DNA of 64,000 bases from CAWCGU01 sp963838095 (GTDB lineage: Bacteria > Actinomycetota > Thermoleophilia > Solirubrobacterales > 70-9). The notes under the pieces are model-generated. The model worked only from the letters and a program-made list of their open reading frames with translations, made no database searches and was not told where the DNA came from. The stretch's first letter is position 1. Every line of letters begins with the position of its first letter. Position numbers and translations under genes: made by a program. Shown piece by piece: positions 51,721 through 59,591 of this stretch. The stretch spans positions 434,001 to 498,000 of the forward strand of contig CAWIPO010000006.1 of the NCBI GenBank assembly GCA_963838095.1. The letters are read 5' to 3'.

Positions 51721-52428
51721 GTGAGCTCACAGGCACGAACAGCACACCCATTCCGCGACACCGACGTCATCGACGCCCGTGCGGCGCGCTTCGCCCAGGG
51801 AACGACGGGCGTCGTTGCGCTGCTGGGCGTCGTCTTCGGATGGCCGCTTGCCTGGGCTCTGATGGCGGCCCAGCTCGCGATCGGGCTGAGCTTCGGGCGC
51901 CAGTACTGCCTTCCCTGCCTCGCCTACTACACGCTGATCCAGCCTCGGGTGGGTGAGGGCCCGCTGGAGGACTCGCGCCCCCCGCGGTTCGCGAACATGG
52001 TCGGGCTTGCGTTCCTCTCCAGCGCCGCCGCCGCTTGGTGGCTGGGTGCCGAAGCCCTGGGGCTGGTTCTAGCCGGTGTGGTCGCGGCACTCGCGCTGCT
52101 CTCGGCAAGCACCGGGTTCTGCACCGGTTGCTTCGTCTACCGGCTGATTGCCAGGGTTCGCGGGATCTCCCCCCGCCACCACAGCCGGCTCGATCCCGCG
52201 GACCTCGCCGGCCTCGACGGGAAGCCGCGAGCCTACGTCGAGTTCACCCATCCGCTCTGCTCGGACTGCCGCGAGTGGGAGCAGCGCCTGCGCGCACGCG
52301 AGGAGCCGCTGCTGACGGTGGACGTCAGCCGGCGCCCCGACCTCGCCCGCAAGTACGGTGTCGCGGTGGTCCCCACTGTGGTCGCGGTCGCGCCGGACGG
52401 CACGGTGCTGGAACGCCTCGCGCCTTGA
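51721..52428 (+). CDS. DUF4395 membrane domain fused to a thioredoxin-like domain
   Basis: 235 aa. Residues ~8-140 are a four-helix DUF4395/MauE-like membrane domain with RFAQGTTGVVALLGVVFG, GRQYCLPCLAYYTL and STGFCTGCFVYRLI, which carry two CxxC-type pairs. The C-terminus (~150-235) is a thioredoxin-like fold with the active-site CSDC (THPLCSDCREW) and the cis-Pro region GVAVVPTVVAVAPDG. A membrane redox protein passing disulphide reducing power seems likely. The GTG start is chosen by fold; the ORF is open upstream. Four-base overlap with the next gene. Confidence 0.88.
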   Translation: MSSQARTAHPFRDTDVIDARAARFAQGTTGVVALLGVVFGWPLAWALMAAQLAIGLSFGRQYCLPCLAYYTLIQPRVGEGPLEDSRPPRFANMVGLAFLSSAAAAWWLGAEALGLVLAGVVAALALLSASTGFCTGCFVYRLIARVRGISPRHHSRLDPADLAGLDGKPRAYVEFTHPLCSDCREWEQRLRAREEPLLTVDVSRRPDLARKYGVAVVPTVVAVAPDGTVLERLAP

Positions 52429-53267
52429 AGTTCGGCCTCGCGATCTTTCCCACCGAGTACTCGATCGAGCCGACCGAGATCGCCCGCCTCGCGGAAGAGC
52501 GCGACTTCGAGTCGCTGTTCTTCCCCGAGCACACGCACATCCCGGTGAGCCGTGACACCCCGTATCCCGGCGGAGGCGAGCTGCCGCGCGAGTACAGCCA
52601 CATCCACGATCCGTTCGTCGCTCTGAGCATGGCCGCGGCCGCCACGCAACGCCTGCTCGTCGGCACCGGGCTCTGCCTGATCGTCGAGCGCGATCCGATC
52701 GTGACCGCGAAGGAGGTGGCGAGCCTCGACCGCCTCTCCGGCGGCCGGTTCCTGTTCGGGGTCGGCGCCGGCTGGAACGAGGAGGAGATGGCCAATCACG
52801 GCACCGACCCGCGGCGGCGCTTCACCCTGATGCGCGAGCGCATGGAGGCGATGAAGGCGATCTGGAGCGCCGAAGAGGCCGAGTACCACGGCGAGCACGT
52901 CGACTTCGACCCGATCTGGTGTTGGCCGAAACCGATCCAGCAGCCCCACCCACCGATTCTGGTCGGGGGCAGCTCAGACGGCGCGCTGCGACGGGTCGTC
53001 GAGATCGGCGACGAATGGATCCCCAACCCCGAGACCCGCCTCAGCCAGCTCCCCGGCCGCGTCGCCGAGCTGCAGCGGCTCGCCGCGGAGGCGGGGCGGG
53101 AGCGGATCCCCGTCACCTTCTACGCCGTCAAGCCGACGGAGGAGGCGCTGGAGCGCTACGCGGAGGCGGGCGTCGATCGCGGGGTCTTCTACCTGCCGTC
53201 CGCCGGCCGCGAGACGGTCGAGCCGCTGCTCGACAGCTTCGCCGAGCTGGCCGCGGGCTGGGCGTAG
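52425..53267 (+). CDS. Luciferase-like F420-dependent oxidoreductase
   Basis: 280 aa. Luciferase-like TIM barrel: FGLAIFPTEYSIEPTEIARLAEE, FPEHTHIPVSRDTPYP, LLVGTGLCLIVERDPIVTAKEVASLDRLSGGRFLFGVGAGW and PPILVGGSSDGALRR. Start TTG at 52425 overlaps the previous stop (TTGA), so translation is coupled to the DUF4395-thioredoxin gene. Similar family to 15793-16812. The substrate is unknown. Confidence 0.93.
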   Translation: MKFGLAIFPTEYSIEPTEIARLAEERDFESLFFPEHTHIPVSRDTPYPGGGELPREYSHIHDPFVALSMAAAATQRLLVGTGLCLIVERDPIVTAKEVASLDRLSGGRFLFGVGAGWNEEEMANHGTDPRRRFTLMRERMEAMKAIWSAEEAEYHGEHVDFDPIWCWPKPIQQPHPPILVGGSSDGALRRVVEIGDEWIPNPETRLSQLPGRVAELQRLAAEAGRERIPVTFYAVKPTEEALERYAEAGVDRGVFYLPSAGRETVEPLLDSFAELAAGWA

Positions 53268-53285
53268 CTCCCGTCGCCAGACGAG

Positions 53286-54257
53286 CTACGCCGCCCGGCG
53301 CTCGGCGACCTCGCGGGCGGATTCGTCTGCGTGGTACGAGCTCCGGACCAGCGGGCCTGACGCCACCGACTCGAACCCGAGCGCGTACGCGGCCACCTCG
53401 AGTGCGTTGAACTCGTCGGGGTGCCAGTAGCGGACCACGGGAAGGTGACGCTCGGTCGGGCGCAGGTACTGACCGACGGTGAGGATCTGGACACGGTGCT
53501 CGCGCAGGAGTTCGAATGCCTCCAGCATCTCGTCAAAGCTCTCGCCGAGGCCGACCATCAGGCCCGACTTCGTGACCACGGCGTCGCCTCCCATCTCCTT
53601 CGCCATCCGCAGCACGCGCGCGGATCGCAGGAAATCGGAGCCGCGTCGCGCCTTCGGGTACAGGCGCGGCACGGTCTCGACGTTGTGGTTGAAGACGTCG
53701 GGGCGCTCGTGGACGACTTTGGCAAGCGGCATCTCCTGGCCGCGGAAGTCGGGCGTCAGCACCTCCACCTTGCACTCCGGCGCCATCATCCGGATCGAGC
53801 GGATCACGCCGACGAAGGCGCCGGCGCCGTAGTCCGGGAGGTCGTCGCGGTCGACCGATGTGATCACCGCATGGCGCAGGCCCATCAGCTTCACCTGTCG
53901 CGCCACCCGCAACGGTTCCAGCGGGTCGTTCCAGGTCGGCTTTCCGGTCTGAACGTTGCAGAAGCCGCAGCGGCGGGTGCAGACGTCGCCGAGGATCATG
54001 AAGGTCGCTGTGCCGCGCTCCCAGCACTCGCCGACGTTGGGGCAGTTCGCCTCCTCGCAGACGGTGTGCAGGTTCTCGGCGTGGATCGTCTCCTTCAGCC
54101 GCCGGTAGGTCGGCCCGCCCGGCGCCGGCACCTTCAGCCACGGCGGCTTTCGCTCCCGGAACGGTCTCCCCTCGAGGTCCTCCGGGCGGGCTCCGCCGGG
54201 GCGCGCCCGCGAGCGGGTGACGTGCAGGCGCTCGTCAAGGGTGGTGGTCGGCCCCAT
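53286..54257 (-). CDS. lipA: Lipoyl synthase
   Basis: 323-aa radical-SAM enzyme that inserts two sulphurs into octanoyl groups on E2 and GcvH. The auxiliary cluster Cys are C67, C72 and C78 (CEEANCPNVGEC); the radical-SAM Cys are C93, C97 and C100 (CTRRCGFC). HAVITSVDRDDLPDYGAGA, TPDFRG and FNHNVETVPRLYP fit. MGPTTTLDER is chosen over a longer frame, with an N-terminal GRP.RKP.W typical. Last gene of the oxo-acid dehydrogenase operon, 5 nt after lipB. Confidence 0.96.
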   Translation of the reverse strand: MGPTTTLDERLHVTRSRARPGGARPEDLEGRPFRERKPPWLKVPAPGGPTYRRLKETIHAENLHTVCEEANCPNVGECWERGTATFMILGDVCTRRCGFCNVQTGKPTWNDPLEPLRVARQVKLMGLRHAVITSVDRDDLPDYGAGAFVGVIRSIRMMAPECKVEVLTPDFRGQEMPLAKVVHERPDVFNHNVETVPRLYPKARRGSDFLRSARVLRMAKEMGGDAVVTKSGLMVGLGESFDEMLEAFELLREHRVQILTVGQYLRPTERHLPVVRYWHPDEFNALEVAAYALGFESVASGPLVRSSYHADESAREVAERRAA

Positions 54258-54262
54258 CGTCG

Positions 54263-54991
54263 CTACCGTACCGCCGCCGCGGGGGCGGCCGCCGCCAGGG
54301 CCTCCAGGCCTCCGAGCCGCGAGGCAAGCTCGCCCGCCTCGATCTCGAGCGGCTCGCGGTCGTAGATCGCCCCGAAGCGATCGCGAACCGTGTCCATGAA
54401 CGCGCCCATGTCCTGCCGCGCGCCGACCTCCCGGCACACCGACGTCACCCGGCAGGCCTCGATCCCGCACGGAACGATCCACTCGAACGGCTGGAGATCG
54501 TTGTTGACGTTGATCGCGAATCCGTGGGTGGTGATGGCGCGGTTGACGTGGACGCCGATCGAGCCGATCTTCCGCTCCCCGACCCAGACGCCGGTCAGGC
54601 CCTCCCGCAGTCCGGCCTCAACGCCGTGCTCGGCGAGCGACGCGATCATCAGGCCCTCCATCCGCCGGATGTAGTCGTGGACGTCCTCGCCGTACGGCTT
54701 CAGGGACACGATCGGGTAGCCGACGAGCTGCCCCGGGCCGTGGTAGGTGACCCTGCCGCCGCGGTCGGTCTCGGTGACCTCGATCCCCTGCATCCGGTAC
54801 CAGTCCTCGCCCATCGGCAGCTCGGCGGAGTCTGAGCGACGGCCCTTGGTGTAGACGGGCGGGTGCTCGAGCAAGAGCAGCAGATCGGGTATCTCGTCCT
54901 CGTGCCGCGCCCGCTCCAGGCGCTTCTGCGCCTGCCTGGCATCCTCGTAGGGGACCTGGCCCGCGCGCACGCACCACAGCTCAGGGTTCAT
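54263..54991 (-). CDS. lipB: Octanoyltransferase
   Basis: 242 aa. Transfers octanoyl from acyl-carrier protein to lipoyl domains, the step before LipA. Conserved: LLLLEHPPVYTKGRRS, DRGGRVTYHGPGQLVGYPI, GVWVGERKIGSIGVHVNRAITTHG with Lys141, and VPCGIEACRVTS with the catalytic Cys175. The ATG at 54991 has GGGAGG 9 nt upstream; the first ATG (55000) is too close to it. Sits between the dehydrogenase and lipA genes. Confidence 0.95.
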   Translation of the reverse strand: MNPELWCVRAGQVPYEDARQAQKRLERARHEDEIPDLLLLLEHPPVYTKGRRSDSAELPMGEDWYRMQGIEVTETDRGGRVTYHGPGQLVGYPIVSLKPYGEDVHDYIRRMEGLMIASLAEHGVEAGLREGLTGVWVGERKIGSIGVHVNRAITTHGFAINVNNDLQPFEWIVPCGIEACRVTSVCREVGARQDMGAFMDTVRDRFGAIYDREPLEIEAGELASRLGGLEALAAAAPAAAVR

Positions 54992-55009
54992 CTGTCTCAT
55001 CCTCCCACT

Positions 55010-56068
55010 TCACGAGACCGCCGCGGTGGGGACGCGTTCCGCGAGCCGCTCCGTGCTCAGCTCCGCAGCTGCCTCCAGCGGGGTCAGCGAGCGCTCCTCG
55101 GCGATCGCAAGGATCCGTTCCATTGCGCCCTCGATGCCGTCGATCAGCCGCCGCGTCGCCTCCGGGCTGCGCCCATTCAGCTCCCTCGAGACGCTGATCA
55201 GCCCGCCCGCGTTCGCGATGAAGTCCGGCGCGTACAGGATCCCGTGCTCTGCGAGCGACTCAGCGACATGATCCCCGGCCAGCTGGTTATTCGCCGAGCC
55301 ACAGACGATCTCGCATCGGAGTCCCTCGACCGCTTCCTCCGAGATCGCGCCCCCGAGCGCGCAGGGGGCGAGGATGTCGCACTCCGCGGCGATCGCCGCG
55401 TCCGGCTCGATCCATGCCATGCCCAGCTCCGCGGCCACTGAGAGCTTGGAATCATCGATGTCCGAGACCACCAACCGTGCCCCATGAGCCGCCAGCCGCC
55501 TTGCGAGCCTCGAACCGACGTTTCCCAGCCCGACCACTGCGACCTGAACGCCGCTGAGGTCGTCGGAACCGAATCGGGCGCGAGCGCAGGCGCGCATGGC
55601 GGCCTCCACACCGCGTGCCGTCGATGGACTCGGATCCCCGGAGCCGCCGTGCTCGACAGGCAGACCGACGACATTACGGGTGCGGGCCCTGATCGCCACC
55701 AGGTCCCTCGCGGAGCTGCCGACGTCCTCCGCGGTGAAGTAACGGCCCTCGAGCGCCTCCACCAGATCGCCGAAATCGAGCAGGGTCGCCTCTCGCAGCT
55801 CACCGGCCGGCGGTTCGGCGTGGGGCGTGCAGATCACGCCCTTGCCGCCTCCGAAGTCGAGTCCGGCGGCGGCCGCCTTCATCGTCATCGCCCGGGACAG
55901 GCGGAGGGCATCGGCGATCCCCTCTTCGCAGGAGGGGTAATGCCAGATTCGCAGCCCGCCCAGGGCGCGACCCAGCGTGGTCGAATGAACCGCGATCGCC
56001 ATGTCCACACCGCTTCGCGCCCCGCGACGGACCAGAAGCTCCTCGTGTTCGAGAGGGAGCACGCTCAT
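55010..56068 (-). CDS. Glu/Leu/Phe/Val dehydrogenase, leucine-dehydrogenase-like
   Basis: 352 aa. The catalytic Lys is in AAGLDFGGGKGVICTP, the Rossmann motif is VAVVGLGNVGSRLARRLAAHG, then DILAPCALGGAISEEA and FIANAGGLISVSRELNG. The short length and the context with an oxo-acid dehydrogenase favour leucine/valine dehydrogenase, which makes branched-chain 2-oxo acids from amino acids for E1/E2. This is inference; the ORF is otherwise like gdh-fold enzymes. Start overlaps the E2 stop in ATGA. Confidence 0.9.
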   Translation of the reverse strand: MSVLPLEHEELLVRRGARSGVDMAIAVHSTTLGRALGGLRIWHYPSCEEGIADALRLSRAMTMKAAAAGLDFGGGKGVICTPHAEPPAGELREATLLDFGDLVEALEGRYFTAEDVGSSARDLVAIRARTRNVVGLPVEHGGSGDPSPSTARGVEAAMRACARARFGSDDLSGVQVAVVGLGNVGSRLARRLAAHGARLVVSDIDDSKLSVAAELGMAWIEPDAAIAAECDILAPCALGGAISEEAVEGLRCEIVCGSANNQLAGDHVAESLAEHGILYAPDFIANAGGLISVSRELNGRSPEATRRLIDGIEGAMERILAIAEERSLTPLEAAAELSTERLAERVPTAAVS

Positions 56069-57294
56069 GCCGGATCACCCGCCTCGAGCGAGGTCTTGAC
56101 GGTCGACAGGAAGCGGGCTGCGTCGGCTCCGTCGAGCACCCGGTGGTCCCACGACATGCACAGGTAGCCCATCGGGCGGATCGCGACCTCCTCGCTGGCC
56201 GGTCCCTCGACGACCACCGCACGCTTCACGATCGCCTCTAGGTCCAGGATCGCCACCTGTGGCTGGTTGATGATCGGCGTGGCGAGCACGGCGCCGAACT
56301 GGCCGGGGTTGGTGATCGTGAACGTGCCGCCATGCACATCGTCCGGCTCGAGGCGACCGGCGCGCGCCCGTTCGGCGACGCTGCCGATCTCCGCCGCCAG
56401 TCCCTCGAGGCTGAGCCGCTGCGCGCGGCTGATCACCGGGACGATCAACCCGTCGTCGAGCGCGACCGCGATGCCGAGGTTTACGTCGTCGTGGTGGACG
56501 ATCTCGTTGCCTTCGACGGATGCGTTCAGCTTCGGATGCCGCTGCAGAGCTTCCACGGCCGCTTGGGCGACGAACGCCAGATACGTGAGCCGGACACCGC
56601 GCCGGCTCATCGCCTCGGCCAGCTCCCGGCGCCGCTCCGCGACGCGCGAGAAGTCCACCTCGACGACCGTCGTGCAGTGCGCCGCCGTCCTGCGGCTCTC
56701 GATCATGTGCCGGGCGATCGCCTGCCGCATCGGCGACATCGGCTCGCGTCGCCCCTCTCGCTCAGGCGTGTACGGCGACTCCGTGTGCAGGACGGGGTCG
56801 GCCGGCTTCGCAGGGCTGATGCTCGGGCGGCCCGACTCGATGAACGCGAGCAGGTCGCGCTTTCGCACCCTGCCGCCGACGCCGGTGCCCTCCACAGTCG
56901 AGAGATCGACGCCGTGCTCCTCGGCGATCCGCCGGACGACGGGCGAGTGATAGCCGGAGCGGTCGGCCTCGTGGCCGTTGCTCTCGCGGTGTTCCTCGGC
57001 AGGGCTCTCCTCGGGATGTGCCTCTCCGGGTTGCGCGCCGGTGTCGATCTCGGCCAGCGGCGCTCCGACGGGGATCGTCTGGCCGGGCTCGGCGATCAGC
57101 CGCGCGAGCCTGCCGCTCGCCGGCGAGGGGATCTCTACGTCGACCTTGTCGGTGGTCACGTCCGCGATCGTCTCGTCGGCTTCGACCCAGTCCCCGGGCC
57201 GCTTTCTCCACTCGAGCAACGTTCCGTCGGCCACCGACACCCCCATCTGCGGCATCAGCACTTCGACCAGCGCTTCAGTAGGCGAGGAGCTCAC
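56065..57294 (-). CDS. 2-oxo acid dehydrogenase E2 (dihydrolipoyl acyltransferase)
   Basis: 409 aa. Lipoyl domain at ~8-85 with the lipoylated Lys in TTDKVDVEIPSPASG, an Asp/Glu/Pro hinge, a peripheral subunit-binding domain at ~118-155 (SPVVRRIAEEHGVDLSTVEG) and a catalytic CAT domain to the end, with SWDHRVLDGADAARFL holding the His/Asp pair (H-x3-D-G). It forms the core of the complex that moves the acyl group to CoA. Overlaps the E1-beta gene by 20 nt. Confidence 0.95.
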   Translation of the reverse strand: MSSSPTEALVEVLMPQMGVSVADGTLLEWRKRPGDWVEADETIADVTTDKVDVEIPSPASGRLARLIAEPGQTIPVGAPLAEIDTGAQPGEAHPEESPAEEHRESNGHEADRSGYHSPVVRRIAEEHGVDLSTVEGTGVGGRVRKRDLLAFIESGRPSISPAKPADPVLHTESPYTPEREGRREPMSPMRQAIARHMIESRRTAAHCTTVVEVDFSRVAERRRELAEAMSRRGVRLTYLAFVAQAAVEALQRHPKLNASVEGNEIVHHDDVNLGIAVALDDGLIVPVISRAQRLSLEGLAAEIGSVAERARAGRLEPDDVHGGTFTITNPGQFGAVLATPIINQPQVAILDLEAIVKRAVVVEGPASEEVAIRPMGYLCMSWDHRVLDGADAARFLSTVKTSLEAGDPA

Positions 57295-58240
57295 GGCACG
57301 CCTCCTTCATGTCGTCGAGCTGTGGCAGCACCGAGCCCTCGAGCGGGGGGCTGAAGGGGATCGGCACGTCGGGGGCGGTGAGGCGGCGGATCGGCGCGTC
57401 GAGGTCCTCGAACGCGTGCTCGGAGATCAGTGCCGCGACCTCCGCGCCGACCCCGCACGACTGTGTCGCCTCGTGAGCAACAAGCGCCTTGCTCGTCTTT
57501 CGGACGCTGGCGAGGACCGCATCGGTGTCGAGCGGGCTCAGCGAGCGCAGGTCGAGCACCTCGATGTCCTCGTCCAGCTCCTCGGCCGCCTGCAGCGCCA
57601 GGTGAACGCTGGAGCCGTAGGCGACCACCGTCAGCTCGGATCCTTCGCGGGCGACCCGCGCCGAACCGATCGGCGTCGTGTGCTCACCCTCGGGGACCTC
57701 CCCGCGAACGTGCCTGTACAGGCCCTTGTGCTCCATGAAGCACACAGGGTTGGGATCACGGATCGCGCTGACGAGGAGCCCCTTTGCGTCGTCCGCCGTC
57801 GCGGGGGCGACGACCTTCAGCCCGGGCGCCTGCAGGAACCAAGCCTCCGGATTCTGGGAGTGGAACGGGCCGCCGGAAAAGCCGCCGCCGCTCGGCAGGC
57901 GCACGACCATCGGGACGGCGATCCCCTGGCGGTAGTGGAGCTTCGCTGCGACGTTGACGAGCTGGTCGAACCCGCATGCGATGAAGTCCGCGAACTGCAT
58001 CTCGGCGACCGGTCGCAATCCGTCGACGGCCGCGCCGACCGAGACGCCGATGATCGCGTTCTCCGCGAGGGGCGTGTCGAGCACACGGTCGGAGCCGAAC
58101 TCCTCGGCGAAGCCGTCCGTGACCTTGAACGCGCCTCCGAACGCACCGATGTCCTCGCCGAGGCAGAAGACGCTGTCGTCGCGGCGCATCTCCTCGCGCA
58201 GGCCGTCAGAGATCGCCTCCAGGTAGGTCATCTCGGGCAT
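57275..58240 (-). CDS. 2-oxo acid dehydrogenase E1 beta subunit
   Basis: 321 aa. Motifs MTYLEAISDGLREEM, FCLGEDIGAFGGAFKVTDG (ThDP-binding side), RVLDTPLAENAIIGVSVGAA, MQFADFIACGFDQLVNVAAK, MVVRLPSGGGFSGGPFHSQ and the C-terminal DVPIPFSP. With E1 alpha it decarboxylates 2-oxo acids, probably branched-chain. ATG overlaps the E1-alpha stop (TGATG at 58240). The ORF extends further upstream but the family N-terminus starts here. Confidence 0.95.
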   Translation of the reverse strand: MPEMTYLEAISDGLREEMRRDDSVFCLGEDIGAFGGAFKVTDGFAEEFGSDRVLDTPLAENAIIGVSVGAAVDGLRPVAEMQFADFIACGFDQLVNVAAKLHYRQGIAVPMVVRLPSGGGFSGGPFHSQNPEAWFLQAPGLKVVAPATADDAKGLLVSAIRDPNPVCFMEHKGLYRHVRGEVPEGEHTTPIGSARVAREGSELTVVAYGSSVHLALQAAEELDEDIEVLDLRSLSPLDTDAVLASVRKTSKALVAHEATQSCGVGAEVAALISEHAFEDLDAPIRRLTAPDVPIPFSPPLEGSVLPQLDDMKEACRELLAY

Positions 58241-59361
58241 CAGGCCGCCTCCATCCGAGCCGTGGCGGGCGGTGCGCCGGCACCTTCGCCGGAAGCCCCG
58301 TTGGTTGACGTGCCCGCTCGCCAGAACGACCACGGCGCCTCCCCGTCGCCGAGCGGGTCCCGGGAATCGGCGAAGACGCCCTCCCTCGCCGCGTCCGGCG
58401 ATGGAAGCGGCGAGGCCAGGGCTCGCTGGGAGCACTCGTCCACGTACGCCTTCACCTGCGAGCGGATCTCCTCGACGGCGCCCGGGTCGAAGCCGTGCTC
58501 GCGACTCAGCCGCTGGGTGTAGCGCTCGATCGGGTCGCGGCGCTCCCAGCGCTCGAAGAGCTCGGGCGGCACGTAGCTCATGTCGTCATGGGCTCCGTGC
58601 CCGTGCATGCGCATCGTCTCGCACTCGATAAGCGTCGGCCCGTCACCGCCGCGCGCCTTCTCGGCCGCCTCGCGGGCTGCCTCGAACACCGCCTCGACGT
58701 CGTTGCCGTCGACGCTGACGCCGGCGAACCCGTAGCTCTCGGCGCGGCGAACCGGATCGATAGCGAACTCGAGCGCGTTCGGGGTGGAGTAGGCGAACTG
58801 GTTGTTCTCCAGGACGAAGACGACCGGCAGCCGGTGGATGCCGGCGAAGTTCATCGCCTCGTGCCACTGGCCGTTCGCCGTCGAGCCCTCCCCGAAGAAG
58901 GTCATCGCCACCCGCGGCTCGCGGCGCATCTTGAACGCCAGCGCGAGCCCGACAGCGACCGGCGCCATGTCGGGGAGCATCGAGACCATCCCGACGCAGC
59001 CGAGGGCGCGATCGCCGAAGTGCATGTTCCCGTCCTTGCCGCCGGTGACGCCTCCCTCTCGGCCCATGTAATTGGCCAGGTAGCGATCCGGCGTCACCCC
59101 GCGCACGAAGTGGGCGCCGAGGTCGCGGTGCAGGATGCACATCCGGTCGCGAGGGCCGAGCACATAGGCCGCGCCGACCGATATCGCCTCCTGCCCGCAC
59201 CCGTCGTAGAACGAGCCGGGCACTTTTCCCTGTCTGTAGAGGCTGAGGCCACGCTCCTCCGAAAAGCGCATCATCAGCATGTACCGGAGCAGGTTCGCGC
59301 GGTCGTCGGGCGTCAGCTCCTGGCGCGCCCACGCTCCTACAACAGCGTCGCTTCGCCGCAT
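58240..59361 (-). CDS. 2-oxo acid dehydrogenase E1 alpha subunit
   Basis: 373 aa. ThDP-dependent subunit: RLYRQGKV-like YRQGKVPGSFYDGCGQEAISVG, GGKDGNMHFGD, the ThDP motif FFGEGSTANGQWHEAMNFA ... VLENNQFAYST (G-E-G...N-N), and TMRMHGHGAHDD as the activation-loop equivalent. First gene of the six-gene operon. Upstream, on the minus strand, TTGACA at 59497-59492 could be a -35 element; the -10 spacing partner is weak. No regulator gene is adjacent. Confidence 0.95.
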   Translation of the reverse strand: MRRSDAVVGAWARQELTPDDRANLLRYMLMMRFSEERGLSLYRQGKVPGSFYDGCGQEAISVGAAYVLGPRDRMCILHRDLGAHFVRGVTPDRYLANYMGREGGVTGGKDGNMHFGDRALGCVGMVSMLPDMAPVAVGLALAFKMRREPRVAMTFFGEGSTANGQWHEAMNFAGIHRLPVVFVLENNQFAYSTPNALEFAIDPVRRAESYGFAGVSVDGNDVEAVFEAAREAAEKARGGDGPTLIECETMRMHGHGAHDDMSYVPPELFERWERRDPIERYTQRLSREHGFDPGAVEEIRSQVKAYVDECSQRALASPLPSPDAAREGVFADSRDPLGDGEAPWSFWRAGTSTNGASGEGAGAPPATARMEAA

Positions 59362-59591
59362 GTTCTCCTCGCCCTTCTGTCGGGCCGCCCCTTGGGATCG
59401 CCTCGGGCCGGCTGGTTTCGCCGCGTCGGGATCTCCTTCGCGGCGCCTTGTGGACGACGGGAGACGAGGGTTCTGCCCTCTCCTCCCTATGTGTCAAACG
59501 CCACTCGAATAATACCCCTGCCGGCGGGTGGTTCAAACGACGCGCGCCGGCGAGCCTTTCTATAGATTCTGGATACGGGCGTTCCCACTCA

